Part shown: piece after piece, positions 23,804 through 33,769 of the stretch
Numbering within the stretch: position 1 is the stretch's first letter
Layout of the letters: every line of letters starts with the position of its first letter
NCBI GenBank assembly: GCA_024400195.1
Contig: JAKSNC010000004.1
Coordinates: 1-64,000, forward strand
DNA: 64,000 nt
Direction: 5' to 3'
Source: Bacteroidales bacterium
GTDB taxonomy: Bacteria > Bacteroidota > Bacteroidia > Bacteroidales > F082
Position numbers and translations under genes: made by a program
The notes under the pieces: model-generated
Told to the model about the DNA's origin: nothing
Databases searched by the model: none
What the model saw: the letters and a program-made list of their open reading frames with translations, nothing else

Positions 23804-23895
23804 CATTTTGTCGTCGGTACAGAGTTTGACACTAAAACGCCTCGGCTTAAAAACCGCGATTTTTTTCAAATTTTTCAGACAAAATCTTTCATAAA

Positions 23896-24465
23896 ATGAA
23901 AAAATGCAAGAATAAAAAAGAAGAGACAGCTAAAAAAGAAGAAGTCGTCAACGAAAACAACGTGAACGAAAAACAGGAAAACGCACAGACGGCCCAGCCC
24001 GATAACGAGGAAAAAGACACTGACGAACTGACAGAGGCTTTGGAGAAAAACAAGGAACTGAACGACAAATATCTCCGTCTCTATGCCGAATACGACAACT
24101 ACAGAAGACGTACCGCACAAGAGAAAATCGACAGCATGAAGATGTCGTCGGCACCGCTTATGAAAGACCTTCTGCCTGTCTTAGACGACTACGAAAGAGC
24201 CATCGACTCTATCAATAAAATGGAAGATAAAAGTCAGTTTGACGGCATTGTGTTGATTTACAATAAATTTTTAAAGACGCTCAAAGACAGGGGACTTGAA
24301 GAGATAGAGGCGAAAGGCAAAGAGTTCAACACCGACGAACACGAGGCCCTCACCACGGTGCCTGGCGACGAATCGATGAAGAACATGGTCGTTGACGTCA
24401 TCACGAAAGGCTACAAACTGAACGGAACAGTGATTCGCTACGCGAGAGTCGTCGTAGGCGCGTAA
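23896..24465 (+). CDS. grpE: GrpE nucleotide exchange factor
   Basis: A 189-residue protein with a charged N-terminal region ([20 protein letters not shown]), a long coiled coil (residues about 45-100, [20 protein letters not shown]) and the beta domain ending [20 protein letters not shown], then [17 protein letters not shown], which is the typical GrpE signature. It releases ADP from DnaK. It lies 10 bp before dnaJ; dnaK is not adjacent. Confidence 0.96.
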   Translation: MKKCKNKKEETAKKEEVVNENNVNEKQENAQTAQPDNEEKDTDELTEALEKNKELNDKYLRLYAEYDNYRRRTAQEKIDSMKMSSAPLMKDLLPVLDDYERAIDSINKMEDKSQFDGIVLIYNKFLKTLKDRGLEEIEAKGKEFNTDEHEALTTVPGDESMKNMVVDVITKGYKLNGTVIRYARVVVGA

Positions 24466-24475
24466 TATTTATCCA

Positions 24476-25639
24476 ATGGAAAAGAGAGACTATTACGAGA
24501 TTCTCGAAATCTCAAAAGACGCGAGTGCCGACGAGATAAAGAAGGCATACCGCAAGATGGCGTTGAAGTACCATCCCGACAGAAATCCCGATGACAAAAA
24601 CGCCGAAGAGAAGTTCAAAGAGGCGGCGGAAGCATACGAAGTCCTCAGCGACCCTGACAAAAAGGCACGTTACGACAGGTTCGGGCATGCCGGAATGGGC
24701 GGCAACCAGGGGTTCAGCGGCATGGACGACATATTCTCGCATTTCAGCGACATTTTCGAAGACCTCGGCATCGGAGGATTCAACTTCGGCGGCAGAGGCG
24801 GCTTCGGATTTGGAGGCGGAGGCTTCGGCGGAGGCGGCGCGAAACAGCGCGTTCACCGCGGAGGCAACCTGCGCATCAATGTGAAGATGACGCTTCAGGA
24901 CATTTCGGAAGGCGTTAAAAAGAAGGTGAAAGTAAACAAATACGTGCGCTGCAACCACTGCGGCGGAAGCGGAGCACTCAATAACAGTTTCGAGACCTGC
25001 CCGACATGCAAAGGCCGCGGACAGACTGTGAGAATCGTCAACGGCATCTTCGGACAGATGCAGCAGATAAGCGACTGCCCCACCTGCGGCGGCGAAGGAC
25101 GCATCATCAAGAACAAATGCCCCGACTGCCAAGGTAACGGCGTGATCAAAGGCGAAGAGATAATCGACCTCGAAATACCGGCCGGCGTCTCCGACGGAAT
25201 GCAGCTCGCCCTGCGCGGCAAAGGCAACGCCGGCGCAAGAAACGGCGTCCCCGGCGACCTCATCGTACAGATAATCGAAGAAAAAAACAACGACTTCATC
25301 AGAGACGAGGAAAACATCATATACAACCTCTTCATCAGCATTCCGCAGGCCGTCCTCGGCGACAACGTCGAAATACCGCTCATCAACGGAACAAAAACGA
25401 CGGTCAAAATACCGGCAGGCATCCAGAGCGGCGACACCATCCGCCTCAAAGGAAAAGGCCTCCCGATTTACGGCCGCTACGGAAGAGGAGACATGATTGT
25501 CAACGTCAACGTGTGGATTCCCAAGAAAATCAACAGCGAAGAGGAAAAAATATTCAAAGCAATCGCCGACAACGAAAACATCAAGCCGAAAGTCACCGAA
25601 AAGGAAAAAAGCACCTTCAGGAAGATTTTCGGTCTATAA
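24476..25639 (+). CDS. dnaJ: Chaperone DnaJ
   Basis: A 387-residue type I J-protein. The J domain (1-70) has the HPD motif in [20 protein letters not shown] Gly/Phe-rich region follows ([19 protein letters not shown]). The zinc-binding domain has four CxxCxGxG units ([32 protein letters not shown]), then the C-terminal substrate-binding domain. It stimulates DnaK and hands over unfolded proteins. It pairs with grpE, 10 bp upstream. Confidence 0.97.
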   Translation: MEKRDYYEILEISKDASADEIKKAYRKMALKYHPDRNPDDKNAEEKFKEAAEAYEVLSDPDKKARYDRFGHAGMGGNQGFSGMDDIFSHFSDIFEDLGIGGFNFGGRGGFGFGGGGFGGGGAKQRVHRGGNLRINVKMTLQDISEGVKKKVKVNKYVRCNHCGGSGALNNSFETCPTCKGRGQTVRIVNGIFGQMQQISDCPTCGGEGRIIKNKCPDCQGNGVIKGEEIIDLEIPAGVSDGMQLALRGKGNAGARNGVPGDLIVQIIEEKNNDFIRDEENIIYNLFISIPQAVLGDNVEIPLINGTKTTVKIPAGIQSGDTIRLKGKGLPIYGRYGRGDMIVNVNVWIPKKINSEEEKIFKAIADNENIKPKVTEKEKSTFRKIFGL

Positions 25640-25682
25640 CCTTCGTTAAAACCAAGCATTTAAAACACTTTCAAAACAGATT

Positions 25683-26585
25683 ATGAGAATAGAGATAAGT
25701 CACATCAACAAGCAGTTCGACGGTTACAAGGCCATTGACGACCTGAGTCTGAACATCGAAGACGGCAAAATCTTCGGGCTCCTCGGGCCCAACGGAGCCG
25801 GAAAGACGACGCTGATACGGATGCTCAATCAGATAACGATGCCCGACAGCGGAACGATAAGCTTCGACGGAAAAACAATCTCGCGAAGCTGCACCGACAG
25901 AATCGGTTATCTGCCGGAAGAACGCGGACTTTACAAAAAAATGAAAATCGGCGAACAAGCCGTCTATCTCGCACAACTCAAGGGCCTGACGAAAAAAGAC
26001 GCCGAAACGCGCCTCAAACAATGGTTCCGCAAATTCGAAATAGAAAGCTGGTGGAACAAGAAAGTCGAAGAGCTGAGCAAGGGAATGCAGCAGAAGGTTC
26101 AGTTCATCGTGACGGTCGTCCACGAGCCGCAACTGCTGATATTCGACGAGCCTTTCAGCGGCTTCGACCCAATCAACGCGGAACTCCTCAAGAACGAAAT
26201 CATCGAACTCAATAGGAAAGGCACTACGACAATCCTTTCCACGCACAACATGGCTTCCGTGGAAGAACTTTGCGACGACATCGTCCTCATCAACCACGGA
26301 AAGAACATACTTAACGGCAGCGTCCACGACATCAAACATCGGTTCAAGGAAAACATCTTCGAGACGATTGTCAAATCAGATTCGGAAATAACGCCCGACG
26401 CGAATTTCTTCGACATCATCAGTCAGGAAACCAACAAGTTCGGAGAAACCGCGATGGTCATAAAGAAAAACGACAACGTCACCGTCAACGAAATGATTGC
26501 CGGCATCATGCGCAAAGGCGAGATAACATCGTTTAAGGAAAAACTACCTTCAATGAACGAGATATTCATCAGGGAAATCAAATGA
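25683..26585 (+). CDS. ABC-2 transporter ATP-binding protein (NatA-like)
   Basis: A 300-residue ABC ATPase: Walker A GPNGAGKTTLIRML near 38-51, Q-loop NQITMPDSG, signature LSKGMQQKVQ, Walker B LLIFDEPFSGFDPIN and H-loop LSTHNMASV. The C-terminal 80 residues are the non-catalytic extension of the NatA/CcmA type. It powers the permease encoded 15 bp downstream. Substrate unknown; the NatAB family includes Na+ and drug exporters, so this is an export role by inference. Confidence 0.9.
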   Translation: MRIEISHINKQFDGYKAIDDLSLNIEDGKIFGLLGPNGAGKTTLIRMLNQITMPDSGTISFDGKTISRSCTDRIGYLPEERGLYKKMKIGEQAVYLAQLKGLTKKDAETRLKQWFRKFEIESWWNKKVEELSKGMQQKVQFIVTVVHEPQLLIFDEPFSGFDPINAELLKNEIIELNRKGTTTILSTHNMASVEELCDDIVLINHGKNILNGSVHDIKHRFKENIFETIVKSDSEITPDANFFDIISQETNKFGETAMVIKKNDNVTVNEMIAGIMRKGEITSFKEKLPSMNEIFIREIK

Positions 26586-26600
26586 CAAAAATAAGGCAAA

Positions 26601-27899
26601 ATGAAACTTGTAACGATACTCAAAAGGGAATATACGACACGTGTGATGAAGAAGAGCTTCATCATCATGACGATACTGATGCCCATCATTTTTGCGGCTC
26701 TGATGGTACTTCCCGCCATCATTGTGCTGGCTTCCGACAAAATGGCGGACAAGCAAAATATCGCCGTGATAGACGAGACGGAAATCTTTACCGGAAAATT
26801 CAAGGAGACTTACGCGACGGCGTTTATTTATAAGAATGACAGCGATGTCGAGGAAATGAAGAAACTCATCGACGAAGGCGTTTTCGACGCCGTACTCCAC
26901 ATTCCGGCAACGACGATGAACGTCCCCGTCAACGCGAGACTTTACAGCAAGGACAAAATACCAATGAGCACGACCGCCAACATCACGACAATGATGGAGA
27001 AGGAACTCGAGCATCAGAAACTCATGGCACTCGGCATCGACCCGGAGATTGTCAAATCGACGAGAACCACCGTCAACGTAGCCACGATACGCATTGACGA
27101 AGAGGAGGAACACGAGAGTTTCGACGATTTGTCAGCCGGATTGGGCTTAATATCAGGCCTCATTATTTATACGGTGATATTCATTTTCGGAGGCATGGTG
27201 GTGAAGGGCATCGTGGAAGAGAAGAACAACCGCATCGTGGAAATCATGATGAGCTCCGTCAAGCCATTCGAAATGATGATGGGCAAAATACTCGGAATCG
27301 CCCTCGTAGGCCTCACGCAGTTCGCCATCTGGATAATACTGACCGCCGTTTTATACTTCATTTTCAGCATATTCACAGTGGCTCCGGCCGTTATGGGCAA
27401 CGGAGAATTGGTACAGCAGATGGCCGGCGACGCATCAACGCAGGAAATCATCACTTCAGTTAACGACGTCGTCAGTTCCATCAACTTCCCTGCGATAATA
27501 ACGGGATTTTTCATCTTCTTCATCGGAGGTTATTTCCTTTACGCCGCGATGTTTGCAGCGATTGGAAGCATCAGCGACAGCGAAGCCGACAACCAGCAGT
27601 TCTCCATCGTCGTCTCCGCCCCACTTATAATATGTATAATAATGTTCGGCTCTATCATAAATATGCCCGACGGCAACCTCGCACTATGGTTATCAATGAT
27701 TCCGTTCACGTCACCGATAGTGATGATGATGAGGATACCTTTCGGAGTGCCATATTGGCAGGTGGCTGTTTCGGCCGCAATCTTATTCGCCACCTTCGTG
27801 CTCATCACGTGGATGTCGGCAAAGATTTACAGAACCGGAATACTTATGTACGGCAAAAAACTGACGTGGAAAGAGCTCTGGAAATGGATCAGGAAATAA
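26601..27899 (+). CDS. ABC-2 type permease (NatB-like)
   Basis: A 432-residue membrane protein of the ABC-2 type with a segment near 20-45 (IIMTILMPIIFAALMVLPAI), a large extracytoplasmic domain (about 50-185), then five or six more segments from about 190 on (LISGLIIYTVIFIFGGMVV, ILGIALVGLTQFAIWIILTA, FFIFFIGGYFLYAAMFAAIG, LIICIIMFGS, VAVSAAILFATFVLITWM). The motif VVKGIVEEKNNRIVEIMMSS is typical of NatB relatives. It pairs with the ATPase upstream. Substrate not visible. Confidence 0.88.
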   Translation: MKLVTILKREYTTRVMKKSFIIMTILMPIIFAALMVLPAIIVLASDKMADKQNIAVIDETEIFTGKFKETYATAFIYKNDSDVEEMKKLIDEGVFDAVLHIPATTMNVPVNARLYSKDKIPMSTTANITTMMEKELEHQKLMALGIDPEIVKSTRTTVNVATIRIDEEEEHESFDDLSAGLGLISGLIIYTVIFIFGGMVVKGIVEEKNNRIVEIMMSSVKPFEMMMGKILGIALVGLTQFAIWIILTAVLYFIFSIFTVAPAVMGNGELVQQMAGDASTQEIITSVNDVVSSINFPAIITGFFIFFIGGYFLYAAMFAAIGSISDSEADNQQFSIVVSAPLIICIIMFGSIINMPDGNLALWLSMIPFTSPIVMMMRIPFGVPYWQVAVSAAILFATFVLITWMSAKIYRTGILMYGKKLTWKELWKWIRK

Positions 27900-27974
27900 A
27901 ACAAATCCCGAGACATGGCGCAATTTGTTTGTGCGAGCCGATAAATTTAATGTCGAATGTGTCAAAAAAATCAA

Positions 27975-27982
27975 TAACTTTG
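27975..27982 (+). promoter_or_regulatory. Bacteroidota -7 element for secDF
   Basis: TAACTTTG lies 61 bp before the ATG at 28044. There is no exact TTG at the -33 spacing. Confidence 0.6.
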
Positions 27983-28043
27983 CAACTTCAAAAAAATCGC
28001 GAATTATAAACAATTTTATTACAAATAAATAAACTGATTTACA

Positions 28044-31000
28044 ATGCAAAACAAAGGAGTTATCAAGCTTTTGGCAGTTGTTTTGGCAGTTTTGTGCCTC
28101 TATCAGCTTTCCTTCACGTTCCTGACGGGAAGAGTTGAGAAGAGGGCAAAGGCCTATGCCACAAGCGAAGAAGCCGAACAGACAGCGAAGGCTTTGACTG
28201 AAGGCAGCGAGAGTTTGTACAACGTGGTACTCGACTCGGTTCAAAGTGCAAGAGAAACGTATTATCTTGACTCTATGGGAAGCGTCAAGATTTATCCGAT
28301 TCTCGGTCACAACTACCGCGAAGCCAAGGAACAGGAAATCAACATGGGTCTTGACCTCAAGGGCGGTATGAACGTGATGATGGAGATTTCCGTTCCGGAC
28401 ATCATCATAGCACTCGCCGGTACCAACAAAGATGACGCGACATTTATGGAAGCCGTCAGAAAGGCTAACGAGCAGCACCTCAACAGCCAGCGCGACTTTG
28501 TTGACCTCTTCGGAGACGCATACAAAGAACTCGACCCCAACGCCAAACTCGCGGCCATCTTCCTTTATGAGTTCAAAGACAAAGGCATAACAGTCAACTC
28601 GACTAACGAAGAAGTCCTTAAAGTCATCAAAGAGGAAGCCAACAGTGCCATCGACCGTTCATTCCAGATTTTGAGAACGCGTATCGACCGTTTCGGCGTC
28701 GCTCAGCCCAATATCCAAAAACTCGAAAACTCCGGCAGAATCCTTATCGAGCTTCCCGGCATCAAAGACCCGAAGCGTGTCCGCAAACTCCTTCAGGGGA
28801 CGGCACAACTCGAGTTCTGGGAGACTTACAACTTCAACGAGGTCTGCCAGTATTTCGATGCAGCGAACAACCGTATCGCCGAGATGAACAAGGCTGAAAA
28901 AGCACAAAATGAAGAGCAGGTCGTTGAAGAGAATGCAGTTGTGACAGACAGCACCGACCTCATCGAAAGACTCAACGAAGCCGACTCAGCCAACAGTGCG
29001 AAGTCGTTAGCCGAGACCGCCCCGCTCTACAGCATCCTCTCCCCCTCATATTACAACCAGGGCAACGGCGTACAGCCGGCACAGACAGCCCGCGTGGGTA
29101 TGGCCCTCGTGAAAGACACGGCCAACATCAACAGAATGCTCAAACAGGTCAAAACGATATTCCCGCGCGACATGAAACTCGCATGGTGCGTCAAACCGTC
29201 GAAATACGGCAACGGCGACAACACAGTCGAATATATCGACCTCGTGGCACTCAAAGCCAACCAGGGCAAAGCATCATTAGACGGCGGCGTTGTCGTTGAC
29301 GCACGTCAGGACTACGACCCCAACGGACGCGTCGAGGTTACAATCCAGATGAACAGCGAAGGCGCGAAAGCTTGGAAACGCCTCACAGGTGACAACATCG
29401 GCCGTCAGGTGGCAATCGTCCTCGACGACTATGTGTATTCATATCCCGTCGTCAACGACGAAATCGGAGGCGGACGTTCAAGCATCTCCGGCGGTGACAT
29501 GACAGTCGAAGAAGCACAAGACCTCGCCAACATCCTCAAGGCAGGTAAACTTCTCGCTCCGGCAAGAATACTTGAAGAAAACGTCGTCGGTCCTTCACTC
29601 GGACAGGAAGCCATCAATTCAGGACTCTGGTCAATGGTTATCGCATTCTGCCTCGTCCTCGTCTATATGCTGTTCTTCTATCAGAAAGCAGGTTTCGCCG
29701 CTGATGTCGCGCTTTTAGTCAACATCTTCTTCCTGTTCGGCGTCCTCGCCTCATTCGGAACAGTCCTTACACTTCCAGGTATCGCAGGTATAGTCCTTAC
29801 GCTCGGTATGGCAGTTGACTCAAACGTCATCATCTTCGAGCGTATCAAGGAAGAAATCATGGCCGGCAAAGGTATTCATACAGCCATTGCAGACGGTTAT
29901 TCCAACGCTTATTCGGCCATCCTCGACGGTCAGATAACGACTTTCCTCACCGGTTTCATCCTCTTCGAATTTGGTACAGGCCCTGTCCAAGGTTTCGCAA
30001 CGACGTTGATGATCGGTATCTGCACATCACTCTTTACTTCGATCTTCATCAGCCGTCTCATATTCGAAGGCTGGCTCAAGAAAGGAAAGAACATCAACTT
30101 CTCTTCGAAGATGACGGCTAACTTCCTGAAGCACACCACATTCGACTTCATCGGATTCTCGAAGGTCGCATTCGTCATCGCCGGCGCGTTCATCGTCCTC
30201 AGTTTCGGCTCACTCGCCTACCGCGGACTCAACCTCGGCATCGACTTCAAGGGTGGACGTAACTATGTCGTCCGTTTCGACAAGGATGTCAACGTGGAAC
30301 AGGTACGTGATGCACTCGCCACTGTTGCCGAGTTCAAGAACGAAATGCCAGAAGTCAAGACTTACGGTCCTGCCCGTCAGGTCAAGATAACGACGAAATA
30401 TGAAATCGAAAGCAACGATCCAGAAATCGACGCCAAGATTCAGAACATGCTTTACAACGGTCTCAAAGGCCTTTACAACAAGGATTTGACTTACGACCAG
30501 TTCACTTCCGACAGCGACAAGAGCGATTTGATGCTCGGCATCATGAGTTCTCAGAAAGTCGGTGCGACCATCGCCGACGACGTGACAAGGAAAGCCGTCT
30601 TTGCCGTCATCATCTCACTCGTGGTGATATTCATCTACATCGCCATCCGTTTCAAGAGATGGCAGTACGGTCTGTCGTCAATCATCGCCCTTGCGCACGA
30701 CACCATCCTCGTCATCGGTATGTATTCGTTGTTCTACAACATCTTACCGTTCAGCATGGAGGTTGACCAGTCGTTCATCGCGGCAGTTTTGACCATCATC
30801 GGTTACTCCATCAACAACACTGTGGTTATCTTCGACCGTATCCGTGAGAACGTCACGTTGTTCCCCAAGAAGGGATGGAAGGAGCGCATCAACAGCGGTG
30901 TCAACAGCACGTTGCTTCGTACCATCAACTCGTCAGGTTCGACCATCGTCGTGTTGCTCGCCATCTTCATCTTCGGCGGCGAGACCATCCGCGGCTTCGT

Positions 31001-31136
31001 CTTCGCGTTGCTCGTCGGTATGTTTGCCGGTACCTACTCCTCATTATTCATTGCCTCGCCTATAGCCTACATGCTGTTCAAAGGCAAGAAATATGATGAG
31101 AAACTGATTGAATCAGGCGACAAGAAGAAGAAATAA
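28044..31136 (+). CDS. secDF: SecDF fused protein-export membrane protein
   Basis: A 1030-residue fusion of SecD and SecF, as usual in Bacteroidota. The SecD part has the first membrane helix (LLAVVLAVLCLYQLSF), the periplasmic head with GLDLKGGMNVMMEI, RIDRFGVAQPNIQKL and RILIELPG, and six-helix block ending with IAGIVLTLGMAVDSNVIIFE. The SecF part begins near 690 with GLNLGIDFKGGRNYVVRF and repeats the RND-type helices. Near 290-340 there is a Glu/Asn-rich insertion (EEQVVEENAVV, DSTDLIERLNEAD). It uses the proton gradient to pull preproteins out after SecA. Terminator at 31155-31196. Confidence 0.97.
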   Translation: MQNKGVIKLLAVVLAVLCLYQLSFTFLTGRVEKRAKAYATSEEAEQTAKALTEGSESLYNVVLDSVQSARETYYLDSMGSVKIYPILGHNYREAKEQEINMGLDLKGGMNVMMEISVPDIIIALAGTNKDDATFMEAVRKANEQHLNSQRDFVDLFGDAYKELDPNAKLAAIFLYEFKDKGITVNSTNEEVLKVIKEEANSAIDRSFQILRTRIDRFGVAQPNIQKLENSGRILIELPGIKDPKRVRKLLQGTAQLEFWETYNFNEVCQYFDAANNRIAEMNKAEKAQNEEQVVEENAVVTDSTDLIERLNEADSANSAKSLAETAPLYSILSPSYYNQGNGVQPAQTARVGMALVKDTANINRMLKQVKTIFPRDMKLAWCVKPSKYGNGDNTVEYIDLVALKANQGKASLDGGVVVDARQDYDPNGRVEVTIQMNSEGAKAWKRLTGDNIGRQVAIVLDDYVYSYPVVNDEIGGGRSSISGGDMTVEEAQDLANILKAGKLLAPARILEENVVGPSLGQEAINSGLWSMVIAFCLVLVYMLFFYQKAGFAADVALLVNIFFLFGVLASFGTVLTLPGIAGIVLTLGMAVDSNVIIFERIKEEIMAGKGIHTAIADGYSNAYSAILDGQITTFLTGFILFEFGTGPVQGFATTLMIGICTSLFTSIFISRLIFEGWLKKGKNINFSSKMTANFLKHTTFDFIGFSKVAFVIAGAFIVLSFGSLAYRGLNLGIDFKGGRNYVVRFDKDVNVEQVRDALATVAEFKNEMPEVKTYGPARQVKITTKYEIESNDPEIDAKIQNMLYNGLKGLYNKDLTYDQFTSDSDKSDLMLGIMSSQKVGATIADDVTRKAVFAVIISLVVIFIYIAIRFKRWQYGLSSIIALAHDTILVIGMYSLFYNILPFSMEVDQSFIAAVLTIIGYSINNTVVIFDRIRENVTLFPKKGWKERINSGVNSTLLRTINSSGSTIVVLLAIFIFGGETIRGFVFALLVGMFAGTYSSLFIASPIAYMLFKGKKYDEKLIESGDKKKK

Positions 31137-31154
31137 TTCCAAATTGGAATAAAC

Positions 31155-31196
31155 AAAAAAAGTTTCGGCGCGATTTCATCGCGCCGAAACTTTTTT
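31155..31196 (+). terminator. Strong rho-independent terminator after secDF
   Basis: A 13-bp GTTTCGGCGCGAT stem with a TTC loop (31162-31190), preceded by seven A and followed by six T. The A and T runs would extend the stem, so it could act in both directions. Confidence 0.9.
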
Positions 31197-31239
31197 ATGC
31201 CCATTTACTTTCGACCTATACGCCAAATAAAAAACAACT

Positions 31240-31258
31240 TATGCCCACAACGGGCATA
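31240..31258. promoter_or_regulatory. Palindrome upstream of the WYL regulator
   Basis: TATGCCC (31240-31246) and GGGCATA (31252-31258) are perfect inverted arms with a 5-base spacer. Two TATATTCGC direct repeats follow. It lies 48 bp before the WYL gene, as expected of an autoregulatory operator. Confidence 0.55.
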
Positions 31259-31305
31259 TATATTCGCTATATTCGCAGAACGAATTTTTAACAAACAGAT
31301 AAGTC

Positions 31306-32217
31306 ATGCCGCTGAATCAGACAAACAAACTCGCGTGGATAGCAAACACCATACATTCCGCCCGCAAGATAACATTTGAAGAGCTTAACAGCAGATGGAT
31401 TGAAGACGATGACATCAGCCGAGGCAAACCGATGCTGAAACGCACCTTCATCAAATGGAAGTGGGCGATTCTTGACACTTTCGGCTTGAACATTGAATGC
31501 GAAAAAACAGCACCTTACAGATATTACATTGACAACGATGAAGACTTGAGGCAGGGAAACATCGAAAACTGGCTGTTAGACACGTACTCCGTCAGCAATT
31601 CGCTCAGCGGAAGCAAATCGATCAAGGACAGAATTATTCTTGAAGAAGTGCCGAGCGGACGAGAATATTTAGACCCCATCATCAATGCGATGAAGAAGAA
31701 CCGTTTCATTCACATTGTCTATTACAACTATTGGCGTGAAGACGAGAAGGAGCATTATCTCATGCCATTGTGTGTGAAGCTTTTCCGTCAACGATGGTAC
31801 ATGGTCGGACGGAAATGGCCTGCCAACGAAGACCGCGTGTTTTGCCTCGACCGCATCCGCGATTTCCGGCTGTCGAGCCACTCATTCGAGTATCCGGAGG
31901 ATTTCAAGCCAAAAGAGTTTTTCGACGGCTGCTTCGGCATCATCGCGGGCGGCAAGACCAAACCCGAAACCGTGGTGCTCAAGGTGTCGCCAAAGCAAGC
32001 CAACTATCTTCGCGACCTGCCCATGCACGAATCGCAAGTGGAAACCGAGCGCAACGGACAATTCAGCATTTTCGAACTGAGAGTTCGCCCCGAACACGAC
32101 TTCATTCAGGAATTGCTGTGGAACAACGAAGAGTTGGAAGTGCTCGAACCGCTTTGGCTGCGCAAGGAAATGGCTGGGATTATTAAGAGAATGTGGAATA
32201 AATATCAAAACGACTGA
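31306..32217 (+). CDS. WYL-domain transcriptional regulator
   Basis: A 303-residue protein of the WYL family. The N-terminal winged-helix part is at about 8-75 (LAWIANTIHSARKITFEEL, and ISRGKPMLKRTFIKWKWAIL). The WYL core lies at about 125-230 (VYYNYWREDEKEHYLMPLCV, RQRWYMVGRKW, FCLDRIRDFRL). The rest is the usual WCX C-terminal extension ending WNNEELEVLEPLWLRKEMAG. WYL proteins sense nucleic acids or second messengers and often regulate defence or DNA-repair genes (BrxR, CapW and DriD are examples). Three genes follow with almost no gap. The palindrome at 31240-31258 is a likely target site. Confidence 0.88.
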   Translation: MPLNQTNKLAWIANTIHSARKITFEELNSRWIEDDDISRGKPMLKRTFIKWKWAILDTFGLNIECEKTAPYRYYIDNDEDLRQGNIENWLLDTYSVSNSLSGSKSIKDRIILEEVPSGREYLDPIINAMKKNRFIHIVYYNYWREDEKEHYLMPLCVKLFRQRWYMVGRKWPANEDRVFCLDRIRDFRLSSHSFEYPEDFKPKEFFDGCFGIIAGGKTKPETVVLKVSPKQANYLRDLPMHESQVETERNGQFSIFELRVRPEHDFIQELLWNNEELEVLEPLWLRKEMAGIIKRMWNKYQND

Positions 32218-32229
32218 TTTGTGTTTTAT

Positions 32230-32919
32230 ATGGAACAAAAGAATATGAGACAGATACTTCCCTTGGAAGAATTAAGTTCCTGGATGTTAATTCCTAAAAA
32301 TGAGTCAAAGGATTCAATTGCATTACGTTTTAAAAAAATAGCAGAGTTTTTGATAAACAAATGCTCGATAGAATATCGAGGAATGCATTACCGATTTATT
32401 GACCTTGAATTCTACTACTTCAGTGACAATCACAGAGATATTTCCACGCATCCTAGACAAAGCAAAGCACTTACCTGGTATATAAATGATTTTGGTGGAA
32501 TAGACTTAAATTTTGAAAGTAAGATTGAAAGAGTCCGTATTGAGACGAAAAATAAAGTCTCGTATAAATATCGCTTGACTCATGATGCCTTTTTCGGCGG
32601 AATCCTTATCAGGCAGATCAAGGAACTTGCTTCGGGTGACATTCTTGATGGTCCTTGGAAAGTGGCAGATTTATTCCGGGAAACCGATGCCCTGTCACGT
32701 TATCAAGACAATCCGATTCTTATTATGGAGAATCACAAAGAAGAAACAATCATAGAATCAACCAGACTCAACCTCTTGGGCTCATGCAAAACTGCCGAAA
32801 AGAAAACCAGTAACAATTTGTGTTCATGTTTTTGCGAATCGCATTTTGATAAGAGCACATTAACATCAGAACTAAAAACATTCAACGACCAAAAATACAG
32901 ATTTACAATAAACAAATGA
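32230..32919 (+). CDS. Hypothetical protein, unknown family
   Basis: A protein of about 229 residues. A GTG at 32221 is also possible as start. I do not recognise the family. The middle part reads IEYRGMHYRFIDLEFYYFSD, then STHPRQSKALTWYINDFGGIDLNFES and FFGGILIRQIKEL. This resembles a small alpha-beta fold with conserved His and Arg/Gln, such as a glycosylase-like or ligand-binding domain, but no catalytic motif can be assigned. A Cys-rich stretch lies near the end (LCSCFCESHF). The stop overlaps the next ATG by 4 bp (ATGA), so it is translated with the deiminase gene. Confidence 0.72.
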   Translation: MEQKNMRQILPLEELSSWMLIPKNESKDSIALRFKKIAEFLINKCSIEYRGMHYRFIDLEFYYFSDNHRDISTHPRQSKALTWYINDFGGIDLNFESKIERVRIETKNKVSYKYRLTHDAFFGGILIRQIKELASGDILDGPWKVADLFRETDALSRYQDNPILIMENHKEETIIESTRLNLLGSCKTAEKKTSNNLCSCFCESHFDKSTLTSELKTFNDQKYRFTINK

Positions 32920-33758
32920 TTTACGATAAAGAGACAAATTTTGTTTATCTTTCCGATAGACTTCAGGAATGGTATCCTGACACATTCAATCGGCTGACGA
33001 AAAAATTGAATGTCATGGGCATAAAATGGGGCTTGCTTAGCCACACTCGCGACATTTGGGTAAGGGATTACATGCCATTGCAATTGTCCGAGAATGATTT
33101 TCTTCTCTACCAATACCAACCGGATTATTTAGCGCAGGAGAATTACCGTGAATACATTTCAAATCCAAAGCAGATTTGTGATGAATTAGACATCACCTAT
33201 AGTGAAACCAGCCTCATCATTGATGGCGGTAACATATCTGCCTGCGGAGAGTTTCTTGTAATTACCGATAAGGTTTTCACGGAAAATGGAAAGGAAAAGT
33301 ATGATTCGGATTTCATCCGCCTATTACAGAAAAAGCTTAATCACAAAATCATCTTTATCCCGTGGCACAAAATATCTGAAGAAGAACCTTTCGGACACTC
33401 GGATGGATTTATTCATTGGTGTAATGGCAACAAAGTCCTGATGACAGACCACTTCAAAACGGATTGCAAAGAAGCCGAAACGATAAAGCATCTACTTGAA
33501 GAAAAAGGATTTGAAATCACTGTCATGAGATTTGACATTGAAAAGCCGAATGATGATTTGAATTGGGCATATGTCAACTACCTTCAAGTTGGAAATAACA
33601 TTTTAATGCCAGCATTTGGAATTGAAGAAGACAAACAAGCACTCCGCTATATTAAAGATGCCAACCCTGATTGTAAAGTAGAGCCTTTTCGCATGAAAGA
33701 TTTGGTTTATGAAGGTGGTGGAGCCCTGCATTGCATGACTTGGAATATTAAAAAATAA
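32916..33758 (+). CDS. Agmatine-deiminase/peptidylarginine-deiminase-family enzyme
   Basis: A 280-residue member of the guanidino-group-modifying superfamily (PAD_porph type). Visible motifs: RDIWVRDYMPLQL, SLIIDGGNISACG, PFGHSDGFIHWC and the C-terminal GGGALHCMTWN. The last contains the nucleophilic Cys, and the other two carry the expected Asp and His, so the active site looks complete. It is shorter than typical agmatine deiminases (about 340-370), lacking part of the N-terminus. The substrate could be agmatine or another guanidine; it may act on proteins. It overlaps the unknown gene upstream and precedes the exonuclease gene by 11 bp. Confidence 0.85.
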   Translation: MIYDKETNFVYLSDRLQEWYPDTFNRLTKKLNVMGIKWGLLSHTRDIWVRDYMPLQLSENDFLLYQYQPDYLAQENYREYISNPKQICDELDITYSETSLIIDGGNISACGEFLVITDKVFTENGKEKYDSDFIRLLQKKLNHKIIFIPWHKISEEEPFGHSDGFIHWCNGNKVLMTDHFKTDCKEAETIKHLLEEKGFEITVMRFDIEKPNDDLNWAYVNYLQVGNNILMPAFGIEEDKQALRYIKDANPDCKVEPFRMKDLVYEGGGALHCMTWNIKK

Positions 33759-33769
33759 CATGAGATATA

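Noticed and set aside
31241..31257. Terminator at the WYL gene front
   Set aside because: The stem is only 7 bp with no T run; it fits an operator better.
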